A stretch of DNA of 64,000 bases from Clostridia bacterium (lineage in GTDB: Bacteria; Bacillota; Clostridia; Lachnospirales; Lachnospiraceae): the NCBI GenBank assembly GCA_910575625.1, contig CAJTFD010000011.1, forward strand, positions 1-64,000, in the 5' to 3' direction. How positions within the stretch are numbered: position 1 is the stretch's first letter; every line of letters starts with the position of its first letter. Below, piece by piece: positions 44,035-51,848 of the stretch. Below the pieces are notes generated by a model, which was not told the DNA's origin, did not search any database, and saw only the letters and a list, made by a program, of their open reading frames with translations. The position numbers were made by a program, and so were the translations under genes.

Positions 44035-45051
44035 ATGGGATATCAGGTATCAAAAGAAGCTGCCGACAGGATATTTGCGCAGCTGAGACAAAACTATGAT
44101 ATTTTCGCACCGAAGGTTTTTGCCGGCGAAGGATGTTTTTCCGACACGGACGTGATCCGCTACGGAAAAGTCGACTCATTGGACGAGATCGAATGGGAAC
44201 GCCGGTCTGACTATTCCTTCAAGGAAGCGCTGCTCGCCGTCAACGAAACCCTTTTCTATTTCACAGAGGATGAGACCACCGTCCCCGCCTGCACCGAGAA
44301 GAAGATCTTGATCTTCCTGCGAAGCTGCGACCTGCACGCGGTAAAGAGATTGGATACCATCTACCTGGAGAACGGCCCGGAGGACTTCTATTATAAACGT
44401 CTGCGGGAAAAGGCAAGTTTCGCGCTGATGGGATGCGCCCAGACCTGTGACACCGGGTTTTGCGCCAGCATAGGGACGGACCGCTGCGACTCCTATGATC
44501 TGTACCTGAAACTTGCGGGAAATGCTGTATCCGTCGACTGCAAGTCCCCAGAACTGCAGTCCTATTTTGAAAAAGAGGATGCGAAAACCTGTGATGTCCA
44601 GCCCGACTATGTGACAGAAAACATCGAAAAAGTGACATTACCAAAGGATCTGTCTGTGGATGACTTTTCAGACCCCATCTGGGAAGAGTACGGGAGCCGC
44701 TGTATCGGCTGCGGACGCTGCAACTTCGTCTGTCCCACCTGTACCTGTTTTACCATGCAGGACATCCTGTACCGGGACAACGAAAACGTGGGAGAACGCC
44801 GCAGGGTCTGGGCTTCCTGCCAGGTGGACGGCTACACTGAGATCGCGGGCGGCGTGGACTTTAGGAAGACACAGGGCGAGCGGATGCGCTTTAAAGTCAT
44901 GCATAAGATCTGCGACTTTGAAAAAAGGTTCGGTTCCACCATGTGTGTGGGCTGCGGACGCTGTGACACCGTCTGTCCGGAGTACATATCCTACACGACC
45001 CTGATCAACAAGCTCAGTCAGCGCAAGAAAGCCCAAAAGGAGGATGCCTAA
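44035..45051 (+). CDS. asrA: Anaerobic sulfite reductase subunit A
   Basis: Encodes 338 residues behind AAAGGAG. Two ferredoxin-type cluster motifs are clear: CIGCGRCNFVCPTCTC near residue 223 and CVGCGRCDTVCPEY near residue 304. AsrA passes electrons from ferredoxin-like donors toward AsrC during six-electron reduction of sulfite to sulfide. Its stop overlaps the AsrB ribosome site region. First gene of the operon. Confidence 0.95.
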   Translation: MGYQVSKEAADRIFAQLRQNYDIFAPKVFAGEGCFSDTDVIRYGKVDSLDEIEWERRSDYSFKEALLAVNETLFYFTEDETTVPACTEKKILIFLRSCDLHAVKRLDTIYLENGPEDFYYKRLREKASFALMGCAQTCDTGFCASIGTDRCDSYDLYLKLAGNAVSVDCKSPELQSYFEKEDAKTCDVQPDYVTENIEKVTLPKDLSVDDFSDPIWEEYGSRCIGCGRCNFVCPTCTCFTMQDILYRDNENVGERRRVWASCQVDGYTEIAGGVDFRKTQGERMRFKVMHKICDFEKRFGSTMCVGCGRCDTVCPEYISYTTLINKLSQRKKAQKEDA

Positions 45052-45052
45052 G

Positions 45053-45844
45053 ATGAAAAACGAGTATATCCCTTTTCCGTCCCAGGTAACGAAGATCATC
45101 CAGCATACAGACATTGAGTATACGTTCCGCATGCGTTTTACAGGGGATGTAAGACCTGGGCAGTTTTTTGAAGTATCCATCCCCAAATACGGCGAAGCCC
45201 CCATCTCCGTCAGCGGCATCGGCACGGACACCGTGGATCTGACCATCCGGAAAGTGGGGAGAGTGACCAACAAGATCTTCGAGCATTACGAGGGCAACAC
45301 ACTCCTCATGCGCGGACCCTACGGCAATGGATTCGATGTGGAAGAATTCAAGGGCAAAGAGGTCATCGTGATTGCCGGCGGGACCGGATTATCCCCCGTC
45401 AAAGGGATCGTGGACTATTTTTCCCAGCATCCGGGGGACGCTGTGCGCACCACCTTGATCGCCGGGTTTAAGTCCCCGGAAGACATCCTTTTCAAAGAGG
45501 ATTTCAAAGTCTGGGAAAAAAATATGAAAGTGATCAAGAGCGTAGATTCCGCCCCGGAGGGCTACGACGGCCTAACCGGCATGGTGACCGCCTACATCCC
45601 CGATCTGCCCCTCACGGATATCCCCAACACCGTGTTCATCACCGTGGGACCGCCCGTCATGATCAAATACACGATCGCGGAGATCTTAAAACGCGGTGTA
45701 CCCGAGGAAAATATCTGGATCTCCCATGAGCGGAAGATGTGCTGCGGCCTGGGAAAATGCGGGCACTGTAAGATGGACAGCACGTATATCTGCCTGGACG
45801 GCCCGGTATTCAACTACGCCAAAGGCAAAGATCTGATCGATTAG
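45053..45844 (+). CDS. asrB: Anaerobic sulfite reductase subunit B
   Basis: Encodes 263 residues from the ATG at 45053, which sits nine bases after AGGAGG; the in-frame ATG at 45044 touches that site and is rejected. A ferredoxin-reductase-like FAD domain (TFRMRFTGDVRPGQFFEVS) and an NAD domain (VIAGGTGLSPVKGIVDY) are followed by the 2Fe-2S type end CCGLGKCGHCKMDSTYIC. It is the NAD(P)H-oxidising subunit. Confidence 0.95.
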   Translation: MKNEYIPFPSQVTKIIQHTDIEYTFRMRFTGDVRPGQFFEVSIPKYGEAPISVSGIGTDTVDLTIRKVGRVTNKIFEHYEGNTLLMRGPYGNGFDVEEFKGKEVIVIAGGTGLSPVKGIVDYFSQHPGDAVRTTLIAGFKSPEDILFKEDFKVWEKNMKVIKSVDSAPEGYDGLTGMVTAYIPDLPLTDIPNTVFITVGPPVMIKYTIAEILKRGVPEENIWISHERKMCCGLGKCGHCKMDSTYICLDGPVFNYAKGKDLID

Positions 45845-45855
45845 GAGGTGAGACC

Positions 45856-46830
45856 ATGAGTCTGGATATCAATACAAAGAAAGCGAAAAAGAATGCGTTC
45901 AGGATCGGCAAAGTCAGAGGCGAGGGCGCATCGCGGATCCGCGTGCCCGGCGGCTATCTGAAAGCGGAAGTCCTGGGCCTTGTACAAAAGATCTCAGAAA
46001 CATACGGGAACGGCATCGTCCATCTCACCACCCGCCAGGGCTTTGAGATCGAGGGCATCCATTTAGAAGATATGGACGCGATCAACGAGATGCTGCAGCC
46101 GATCATCGAACTTCTGGACATCAACCAGGAAGATCCCGGCACTGGCTATCCATCCTCCGGGACGAGGAATGTGTGCGCCTGCATCGGCAACAATGTCTGT
46201 CCCTTTGCCAACTACAATACGTCCCAGTTCGCAAAACGGATCGAAGATGAGATCTTCCCCAACGACCTGCATTTCAAGATCGCGCTGACCGGATGTCCCA
46301 ACGACTGCGGTAAAGTGCGCCTCCACGACTTCGGGATCATCGGCATGACCATGCCCCAGTACGACCCCAGCCGCTGCGTGAGCTGCCAGGCCTGCATCAA
46401 GGGATGTAAGAGCCTCTCCGTGGACGCGCTGCGCATGGAGAACTACAAAATCATCCGCGATGAGGAAAAATGCATCGGCTGCGGCGTGTGTGTGACGAAA
46501 TGCCCCACCAGGGCCTTCACCCGCAGCAAGAAGAAATATTACCGTCTGACACTCATGGGCCGGACGGGTAAGAAAAACCCCCGGCTTGGAGAAGATTTTC
46601 TCCTCTGGACAGACGAGGATACCATCGTGAAGATCATCTTAAATACATACCGTTTCGTCAAAGAATACATCGATCCGAAAGCGCCGGGCGGCAAAGAGCA
46701 TATCGGTTATATCATCGACCGGGTTGGATTTGCGGAGTATAAGAAATGGGCGCTGGAGGGTGTGGAACTTCTGCCGGAGACGAAGATGAAAGAATGCGTT
46801 TACTGGAATGGAATCCATTTTGACCGCTGA
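45856..46830 (+). CDS. asrC: Anaerobic sulfite reductase subunit C (siroheme)
   Basis: Encodes 324 residues behind AGGAGG. The siroheme/[4Fe-4S] ligands appear as CACIGNNVCPFANYNTSQFA and LTGCPNDCGKVRLHDFGIIG, followed by two ferredoxin motifs, CVSCQACIKGC and CIGCGVCVTKCP. This is the catalytic subunit that reduces sulfite to sulfide. Last gene of asrABC, 11 bases after asrB. Confidence 0.95.
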   Translation: MSLDINTKKAKKNAFRIGKVRGEGASRIRVPGGYLKAEVLGLVQKISETYGNGIVHLTTRQGFEIEGIHLEDMDAINEMLQPIIELLDINQEDPGTGYPSSGTRNVCACIGNNVCPFANYNTSQFAKRIEDEIFPNDLHFKIALTGCPNDCGKVRLHDFGIIGMTMPQYDPSRCVSCQACIKGCKSLSVDALRMENYKIIRDEEKCIGCGVCVTKCPTRAFTRSKKKYYRLTLMGRTGKKNPRLGEDFLLWTDEDTIVKIILNTYRFVKEYIDPKAPGGKEHIGYIIDRVGFAEYKKWALEGVELLPETKMKECVYWNGIHFDR

Positions 46831-46863
46831 TCCATTTGATATATTTTCACAGAGGCATTGAAA

Positions 46864-46899
46864 AAACGGTGGCTTTTGATCTCTCAAAAGCCACCGTTT
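46864..46899 (-). terminator. Terminator between asrC and the 46920 gene
   Basis: A perfect 16-base stem (AAACGGTGGCTTTTGA and its complement) with a four-base loop. A T-run follows on the minus strand. It may also stop asr transcripts. Confidence 0.85.
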
Positions 46900-46919
46900 C
46901 AGGATGGGCGCGCCGACGA

Positions 46920-47336
46920 TCAGGATGAAAATGTATAACTCGCATGCTGACGCCTGTATGTGTCATTGTCCTTTTGGCTCAACTCCCTTTCTACCTGCGC
47001 CAGTTCCCCTTCCAGATCTTCAATCTCCGTCTCGTCTGTTTCAATGCTAAGTCGCTGTTCCAGTTTCTGTTTCTGCTCTTTTAACTCTTTGATCTCACGG
47101 TCCACCTTGTCCGTACTGACGGTACAGATCTTGGGCCTGCCTTCATCATCCTTACCGAGCCAGTAGCCTCCGGACGGCTCTTCCTCTTCCTCCGGAACAT
47201 ACTCGTCCATCACAGGCTTTGGACGGCACTCCTTAGATCCATCTTCGGGCCTCTGGATCTTTTGCGGTCCTCTCTCACCAGAGATAGGCACAGACGGTCG
47301 TGCGGCATCGTAATCCATTCCAGAAATAGGTTTCAT
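46920..47336 (-). CDS. Hypothetical coiled-coil protein
   Basis: Encodes 138 residues behind GGGAGG. A proline-rich N-terminus, an acidic stretch with YVPEEEEEPSGGYWLGKDDEG, and a coiled coil at about 80-125 (VDREIKELKEQKQKLEQRL) make up the protein. There is no signal peptide or membrane helix. I believe similar small proteins occur in related anaerobes, but I know no function. It is monocistronic, with its own terminator. Confidence 0.72.
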   Translation of the reverse strand: MKPISGMDYDAARPSVPISGERGPQKIQRPEDGSKECRPKPVMDEYVPEEEEEPSGGYWLGKDDEGRPKICTVSTDKVDREIKELKEQKQKLEQRLSIETDETEIEDLEGELAQVERELSQKDNDTYRRQHASYTFSS

Positions 47337-47488
47337 TCTATATCCCTCCCTGGATCAGTTTACCGCCCTAAAAAAGGCATTGCAAGTCTTTTGTATCGAA
47401 ATGCTCTCCAAATGTTGTAAAATATCCAGCATTGTATACACGTTTTTTTCTGTCTTGCTCAGTCCATATCCCTTGTATCCATCTGCTT

Positions 47489-48055
47489 TTATTTATCTAA
47501 GAACTCCACTTCTCCGCTGTCGATATGATAGACGGCGCTGCATACAGTCGGTCCTTCTCCTTCTTTGATGTCCAGGCTCTCCTTGATGATCTGCGCCGCT
47601 TTTTGTGCGTTCAGGCAGCTTGCCTTCAATGGGTCTTTCTCCTCACCGATGGCCTTTAAGATCTCATCGGTTATGTATTTCACGTAGCCGCCCGGTTTAT
47701 CACTGATCGCCGCACCCACTGCGCCGCAGTTGTCATGTCCCAGTACGACGACAAGGTTACAGCCCAGATGATCGGCCGCGTATTCCACACTCCCAAGCTG
47801 GTGCTTGTCCATCACATTGCCCGCCACACGGATCACGAACAGTTCCCCGATCCCCGCGGAAAAGATGCTCTCCGGGATCACCCTGGAATCCGAACAGGTT
47901 ATGACGATCGCATAGGGTTCCTGTCCTTCCGTGCAGGTCTTATGCCGGATCTTTGGCGATACATCCCCCGGATTGGCTGTCGCAGACAGATAGCGCTGGT
48001 TCCCCGCTTTTAATTTTTCCAGTGCCTCAGATGCTGATAGATTTTCTTTGTGCAT
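47489..48055 (-). CDS. Beta-class carbonic anhydrase
   Basis: Encodes 188 residues from the ATG at 48055, eight bases after AAGGAG. Zinc ligands are visible as CSDSRV (Cys plus the Asp-Arg dyad) near residue 55 and GHDNCGAV (His, Cys) near residue 109. It interconverts carbon dioxide and bicarbonate. Size and motifs fit the beta class. Confidence 0.95.
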   Translation of the reverse strand: MHKENLSASEALEKLKAGNQRYLSATANPGDVSPKIRHKTCTEGQEPYAIVITCSDSRVIPESIFSAGIGELFVIRVAGNVMDKHQLGSVEYAADHLGCNLVVVLGHDNCGAVGAAISDKPGGYVKYITDEILKAIGEEKDPLKASCLNAQKAAQIIKESLDIKEGEGPTVCSAVYHIDSGEVEFLDK

Positions 48056-48091
48056 AAATCCCTTCTCCTTTTTCAATATAGTCACATATTT

Positions 48092-48120
48092 ATTTTACCA
48101 TATTCTGTTTGTGGGCACAA
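48092..48120 (-). promoter_or_regulatory. Promoter of the carbonic anhydrase gene
   Basis: Minus strand TTGTGC (48120-48115), 17 bases, TAAAAT (48097-48092) with an adjoining TGG. Confidence 0.5.
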
Positions 48121-48162
48121 TACGGCTTTTTTCAAAATATTTTCTGTATGTCCTCCCTTTCA

Positions 48163-48933
48163 TCACATGCCCGGATAAATACACTGGATCCGCAGCCGCT
48201 CAAGCTCCCGCAGCCACTGCCAAGGAGGCTTTTGGTCCGTCACCAGTTTTGTGATATCCCCCCACTCCGCGATCCTGGTAAAAGCCATCTCCCCGAATTT
48301 CGAGCTGTCCGCCGCCAGGATCCTCTCTTTCGCGGACCGCAGCATGGCCCGCTTGCAGCTGGCGATCTGTTCATCCGAATCTGTAAAGCCGCCCTCCAGG
48401 CTCAACCCTTTACAGGAGATGACCGCCGTATCCACATGATAGGAGCACACCACCTGGTCCGTGAGCGGGCCTGAAAGAGCGAAAGACCTCTCCTGGGAAA
48501 CGCCCCCTGTGGAGATCACGGTCCACTTCTGTGTGTTGAAGAGCTCCACCAGGATCTCCACGGAGTTGGTGATCACGGTCAGTTTTTTTCGCGCCTCCCG
48601 CAACGCCCTGGCCGCATAGACAGAAGTGGAGCTGGCATCCAGCATCAGCGTCTCCCCCTCCCGGACCAGTTCTGTGATCAGTCCCGCGATCTTCTGTTTC
48701 TCCACGATCTGCTTTTTCTTCCGTATATCATGGGGCAGATCGAAAATACTGTGTTCCTTTAGGACCGCGCCGCCGTAGCTCTTGATCACCAGGCCATCCT
48801 TCTCCAATTTCTCCAGATCCCGCCGGATCGTCTCCTCGGATACTTTATAGATCTGGCTCAGTTCACTGACGACCACCCTTTTTTCCATCTGCAGCTTTTC
48901 CAAGATCTCATTGCGCCGCTCTATCGCAAGCAT
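48163..48933 (-). CDS. DeoR-family transcriptional regulator
   Basis: Encodes 256 residues. The DeoR helix-turn-helix (RVVVSELSQIYKVSEETIRRDLEKLEKDGLV) is followed by the sugar-phosphate-sensing domain with LMLDASSTSVYAAR and SCKGLSLEGGFTDSD. The first 13 bases overlap the kinase gene. It probably represses this sugar operon and is released by a phosphorylated intermediate such as fuculose 1-phosphate or rhamnulose 1-phosphate. Confidence 0.92.
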   Translation of the reverse strand: MLAIERRNEILEKLQMEKRVVVSELSQIYKVSEETIRRDLEKLEKDGLVIKSYGGAVLKEHSIFDLPHDIRKKKQIVEKQKIAGLITELVREGETLMLDASSTSVYAARALREARKKLTVITNSVEILVELFNTQKWTVISTGGVSQERSFALSGPLTDQVVCSYHVDTAVISCKGLSLEGGFTDSDEQIASCKRAMLRSAKERILAADSSKFGEMAFTRIAEWGDITKLVTDQKPPWQWLRELERLRIQCIYPGM

Positions 48934-50384
48934 CTCTTAAACTCCTCATAGGCCCGTTCCCAGGCCGCCGTATCTTCTGGCTTGTACACCGTCATCTGCT
49001 CAGACCGGGCGATGATCGCGCGGGCTTCCCTGATGTCCCTGATCTCCCCCAGCGCCATGAACTGGACCACCAGATTCCCCAGCGCGGTAGCTTCCACCGG
49101 CCCGGCCACCACCTCACAGCCCGTAGCGTTGGCCGTCATCTGGCAGAGCAGTCTGCTCTGGATCCCGCCTCCGATCATATGGATACGGTGATAACTCTTG
49201 TCCAGACAGGACTGGATCTGCTCCAACACACGCCGATACCGCAGGGCCAGGCTCTGATCGATACAGCGCACGATCTCCCCCACAGTCTCCGGGATGGGCT
49301 GGTCTGTCTCTTGGCAATACTTTCGGATACGGCCCGGCATATCACCGGCTGGAACGAATTCCGATGCATTCACATCGATATAGCTCTCAAATGGTCTGGC
49401 CTCCCCGGCCAGATCTTCCAGTTCCCCAAAGCTGTACGTCTGCCCCTCCCGTATCCACTGGCGGCGGCTCTCCTGGATCATCCAGAGCCCGGTGATATTT
49501 TTCAGAAAATTTACCCGGCCCCCGTAACTCCCCTCATTGGTCACGGCAAGCTTAAGCGACTTACGCCCAATGACCGGCCCCGGCAGCTCCGTGCCGTACA
49601 AGCTCCACGTGCCACAGCTGATGAAGATGAAATCCTCCTCCTGGGTGGGCACCGCCACCGACGCACTCTGGGTATCGTGGGAGGCCACCGCGATGACTTT
49701 CTTCGGCGTGACCGCCAGCTCGTCGCAGATCTCCTGTTTCAAAGTCCCCACCACCGTCCCGCTCTCGATGATCTCTGGGAACAGGCTTTCCGAAAGCCCC
49801 AGCGCATCCATCACCTCCCGGGACCATTTTTTCCTGCGCAGGTCGAACATGGAGGATGTGGTCGCCATCGTATATTCACATTTCTGTTCCCCCGTGAGGA
49901 GATAGTTGAACAGATCCGGTGTAAATAAGAACTTATCCGCCCGCTCCAGCAGCCACGGACGTTTCTCTTTCAGAGCCTCCATCTGGAAGATCGTATTGAA
50001 ATACATAAATTCATTGCCGGTGATCTCATACAGCCGTTCTTCCGGGATCTTGGCGAACACCTTCCCGATCATCCCCTGTGTCCGGTCATCCCGGTAATGG
50101 ACCCCGCTCTCCAGCAGATCCCCATGGGCGTCCAGCAGCCCGAAATCCACACCCCAGGTATCGATCCCGATGCTCTCGAACCCGCCGTATCCCTTTGCCC
50201 TGCTGATGCCCTGTTTGATCTCATAGAACTGACGCAGCGTATCCCAGTACATGGTCCCATTCACGATCACAGGATCGTTTGAAAAACGGTGGACCTCCTC
50301 CATCCCGATCTTCCCATCTCCAAGCGTCCCCAGGATGGCCCGCCCGCTGGAGGCCCCCAGGTCAAACGCCAATGCTCTTTTCAT
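48921..50384 (-). CDS. FGGY sugar kinase, rhamnulokinase-like
   Basis: Encodes 487 residues. FGGY-family motifs are FDLGASSGRAILG, GIDTWGVDFGLLD, SHDTQSASVAVP, ISCGTWSLYGTE, FLKNITGLWMIQESRRQW and MIGGGIQSRLLCQMTAN. These are most like rhamnulokinase (RhaB). However, the partner aldolase is of the short fuculose-1-phosphate type, and RhaB-like kinases serve as fuculokinases in some gut Firmicutes. Either sugar is possible. It lies four bases after the aldolase gene. Confidence 0.88.
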   Translation of the reverse strand: MKRALAFDLGASSGRAILGTLGDGKIGMEEVHRFSNDPVIVNGTMYWDTLRQFYEIKQGISRAKGYGGFESIGIDTWGVDFGLLDAHGDLLESGVHYRDDRTQGMIGKVFAKIPEERLYEITGNEFMYFNTIFQMEALKEKRPWLLERADKFLFTPDLFNYLLTGEQKCEYTMATTSSMFDLRRKKWSREVMDALGLSESLFPEIIESGTVVGTLKQEICDELAVTPKKVIAVASHDTQSASVAVPTQEEDFIFISCGTWSLYGTELPGPVIGRKSLKLAVTNEGSYGGRVNFLKNITGLWMIQESRRQWIREGQTYSFGELEDLAGEARPFESYIDVNASEFVPAGDMPGRIRKYCQETDQPIPETVGEIVRCIDQSLALRYRRVLEQIQSCLDKSYHRIHMIGGGIQSRLLCQMTANATGCEVVAGPVEATALGNLVVQFMALGEIRDIREARAIIARSEQMTVYKPEDTAAWERAYEEFKRCLR

Positions 50385-50387
50385 GAT

Positions 50388-51062
50388 CTATTTATCGACG
50401 GCCGGATGCCTCCCCGGCAATCCCATGTTCCTTCTGATCTCGTAGAGCTGCTCCACACGCTTTTGCGGCAGGATCTGCGGGCCTCCCACCATCTTCGTCT
50501 GATAAAGGAGCTGTGCGTAAAATTCCACCGACTCCATCTTGTGATACGCGCTCAGCAGCGTGTCCGCGTAGGAGAGCGCGCCATGGTTTTCCAAAAGGAC
50601 CGCGTCGTACTGATCCAGGAACGGCTCCACCGAATCAGGCACTTCCATGGTCCCCGGCGTCCCATATTTCGCCAGAGGCACATCGCCTAAAAAGAGCACG
50701 GCTTCCGGCATGATCGGATCCATCAGCGGCTGTCCCGCGATGGCAAATGTGGTGGCGTAGAGCGGGTGGGCATGGACGACGGCATTTACGTCCGGCCTCT
50801 TCTGGTAGATCCGCAGATGCATCCTGATCTCCGAGGACGGGCGGAATCCCTCATTCGCCTCCAGTACGTTCCCGTTTGCGTCCACTTTGCAGATATATTC
50901 CGGTGTCATGAAGCCTTTGCTCACCCCGGTGGGCGTGCAGAGGAATTCGTTGTCGTTTAATTTTACGGAAAAATTCCCATCGTTGGAGGCCACCATCCCC
51001 CGGTCATACACACGTTTTCCGATCGCACACATCTCCTGTTTGATCTCAAGTTCGCTCTTCAT
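50388..51062 (-). CDS. fucA: Class II aldolase, L-fuculose-phosphate aldolase-like
   Basis: Encodes 224 residues. The class II aldolase/adducin fold is shown by VASNDGNFSVKLNDNEFLCTP, AVVHAHPLYAT (zinc histidines) and LLENHGALSYAD (third histidine). The length fits FucA (about 215) rather than RhaD (about 275). It cleaves a ketose 1-phosphate to dihydroxyacetone phosphate and lactaldehyde. First gene of the operon; the isomerase and transporter are not in this window. Confidence 0.85.
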   Translation of the reverse strand: MKSELEIKQEMCAIGKRVYDRGMVASNDGNFSVKLNDNEFLCTPTGVSKGFMTPEYICKVDANGNVLEANEGFRPSSEIRMHLRIYQKRPDVNAVVHAHPLYATTFAIAGQPLMDPIMPEAVLFLGDVPLAKYGTPGTMEVPDSVEPFLDQYDAVLLENHGALSYADTLLSAYHKMESVEFYAQLLYQTKMVGGPQILPQKRVEQLYEIRRNMGLPGRHPAVDK

Positions 51063-51110
51063 CCTGATCCTCCCTGTGTCTATGTGTTGTTTTTATTGGT
51101 TTATAGGAGA

Positions 51111-51139
51111 ATAATACCACGTAAAACCACATATGTCAA
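51111..51139 (-). promoter_or_regulatory. fucA: Promoter of the fuc-type operon
   Basis: Minus strand TTGACA (51139-51134), 17 bases, TATTAT (51116-51111). Confidence 0.75.
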
Positions 51140-51486
51140 ATTGTATGGACCAAGATGCCTGCGGACTGTATCTGTTTACCGCCCTGCGTGACGGTGAAGA
51201 CTTCCCGGCTCCCAGTTCATTAAATGAGATCGACCCGGCTGCTATCCTTAAAGATCTGGAAATGGAATCTGCTGCGGATAATGCTTTCGTCAATATGGCG
51301 CTGGTGACATGGATGGGTTTTCCGGATTTCAGGTTCTTGACTGTTTTTGTGATGGATCTTCTGCCTTTGACGGTCACTTGGCCTTTTCGGTTGGATCTTA
51401 AGGATCTAAAAAGGCTCTTGAAATCTGATCGCTGGTGTGCTATATTGAACATAAGAAAAAGGAGCAACCGCCCACAAAGTGGTTGA
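51133..51486 (+). pseudogene. HicB-like antitoxin remnant
   Basis: The first half of a 117-codon frame (LYLFTALRDGEDFPAPSSLN and DNAFVNMALV) resembles the middle of HicB antitoxins, including the FPAPS element that precedes the DNA-binding domain. After MALV the sequence no longer resembles HicB, and the ribbon-helix-helix end is missing. There is no ribosome binding site and no hicA gene. It is probably a relic, overlapping the fuc promoter at its 5' end. Confidence 0.35.
51418..51446 (+). promoter_or_regulatory. Promoter of the antisense RNA
   Basis: TTGAAA (51418-51423), 17 bases, TATATT (51441-51446). Start expected near 51453. It faces the toxin gene. Confidence 0.75.
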
Positions 51487-51545
51487 CCTCCCATGCAGAC
51501 TATAAGCCTACCTGACCGACCAAGTACAAGGTAGGCTTATTTATT
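51453..51545 (+). ncRNA. Putative type I antitoxin RNA
   Basis: From its own promoter this RNA of about 90 bases would form a 5' stem-loop (51461-51491, arms around GTGG/CCAC) and end at a 12-base-stem terminator (51502-51540). The last bases overlap the stop codon and 3' end of the toxin message on the opposite strand. This tail-to-tail layout is that of RatA/TxpA and SR4/BsrG pairs. Transcription is inferred. Confidence 0.6.
51502..51540. terminator. Shared terminator hairpin of toxin and antisense RNA
   Basis: ATAAGCCTACCT and AGGTAGGCTTAT form a perfect 12-base stem with a 15-base loop; TTATTT follows on the plus strand. It lies directly after the toxin stop codon on the minus strand. 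Confidence 0.75.
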
Positions 51546-51657
51546 TGCGCTTGTTCCTCTTATCGAGAAAGGCAAGCAACGCTATGACAAAACTACCAAA
51601 GGCGATCAGCAAAGCCAATATGCCGATGATGATCGAAATGATCTCAAAAGCTGTCAT
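51541..51657 (-). CDS. Small holin-like toxin peptide (38 residues)
   Basis: The ATG at 51657 follows GGGAGGTG at six bases, and the frame ends with TAA at 51543-51541. The peptide begins MTAFEIISIIIGILALLIA, continues as one hydrophobic helix (residues 5-31) and ends with the charged tail LDKRNKRK. This is the pattern of holin-like type I toxins (TxpA, BsrG, Fst-like) found throughout Firmicutes. Such peptides insert in the membrane when translated in excess. A convergent antisense RNA with its own promoter overlaps the 3' end. A copy of the dispersed palindromic repeat lies just upstream (51692-51726). Confidence 0.75.
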   Translation of the reverse strand: MTAFEIISIIIGILALLIAFGSFVIALLAFLDKRNKRK

Positions 51658-51691
51658 CCGCGCCACCTCCCCTCTTATGTACTCCGGCGGA

Positions 51692-51726
51692 CCGGGCACT
51701 TTTGGTACTTTTCTCGCAGAAAAGTA
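51692..51726. repeat. Second copy of the palindromic dispersed repeat
   Basis: Inverted relative to 26696-26725: GGCACTTTTGGTACTTTTCT then CGCAGAAAAGT. It lies between the toxin gene and the UroD promoter, in the toxin 5' region. Confidence 0.65.
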
Positions 51727-51768
51727 TATCTAAAAAGTTTTTTATGTGCAATCCGTATAAATTTAGGA

Positions 51769-51797
51769 TTTACATCCCCTTTTATTTGTTCTATAAT
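51769..51797 (+). promoter_or_regulatory. Promoter of the UroD-family gene
   Basis: TTTACA (51769-51774), 17 bases, TATAAT (51792-51797). Confidence 0.7.
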
Positions 51798-51848
51798 AAA
51801 TACATGAGCGGAAACCTGATAACATCACTATATAATAGGAGGGATCTT

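Noticed and set aside
51093..51494. 133-codon minus-strand frame between the fuc operon and the toxin gene
   Set aside because: No start signal or family; it spans the antisense RNA promoter and the HicB-like relic on the other strand.
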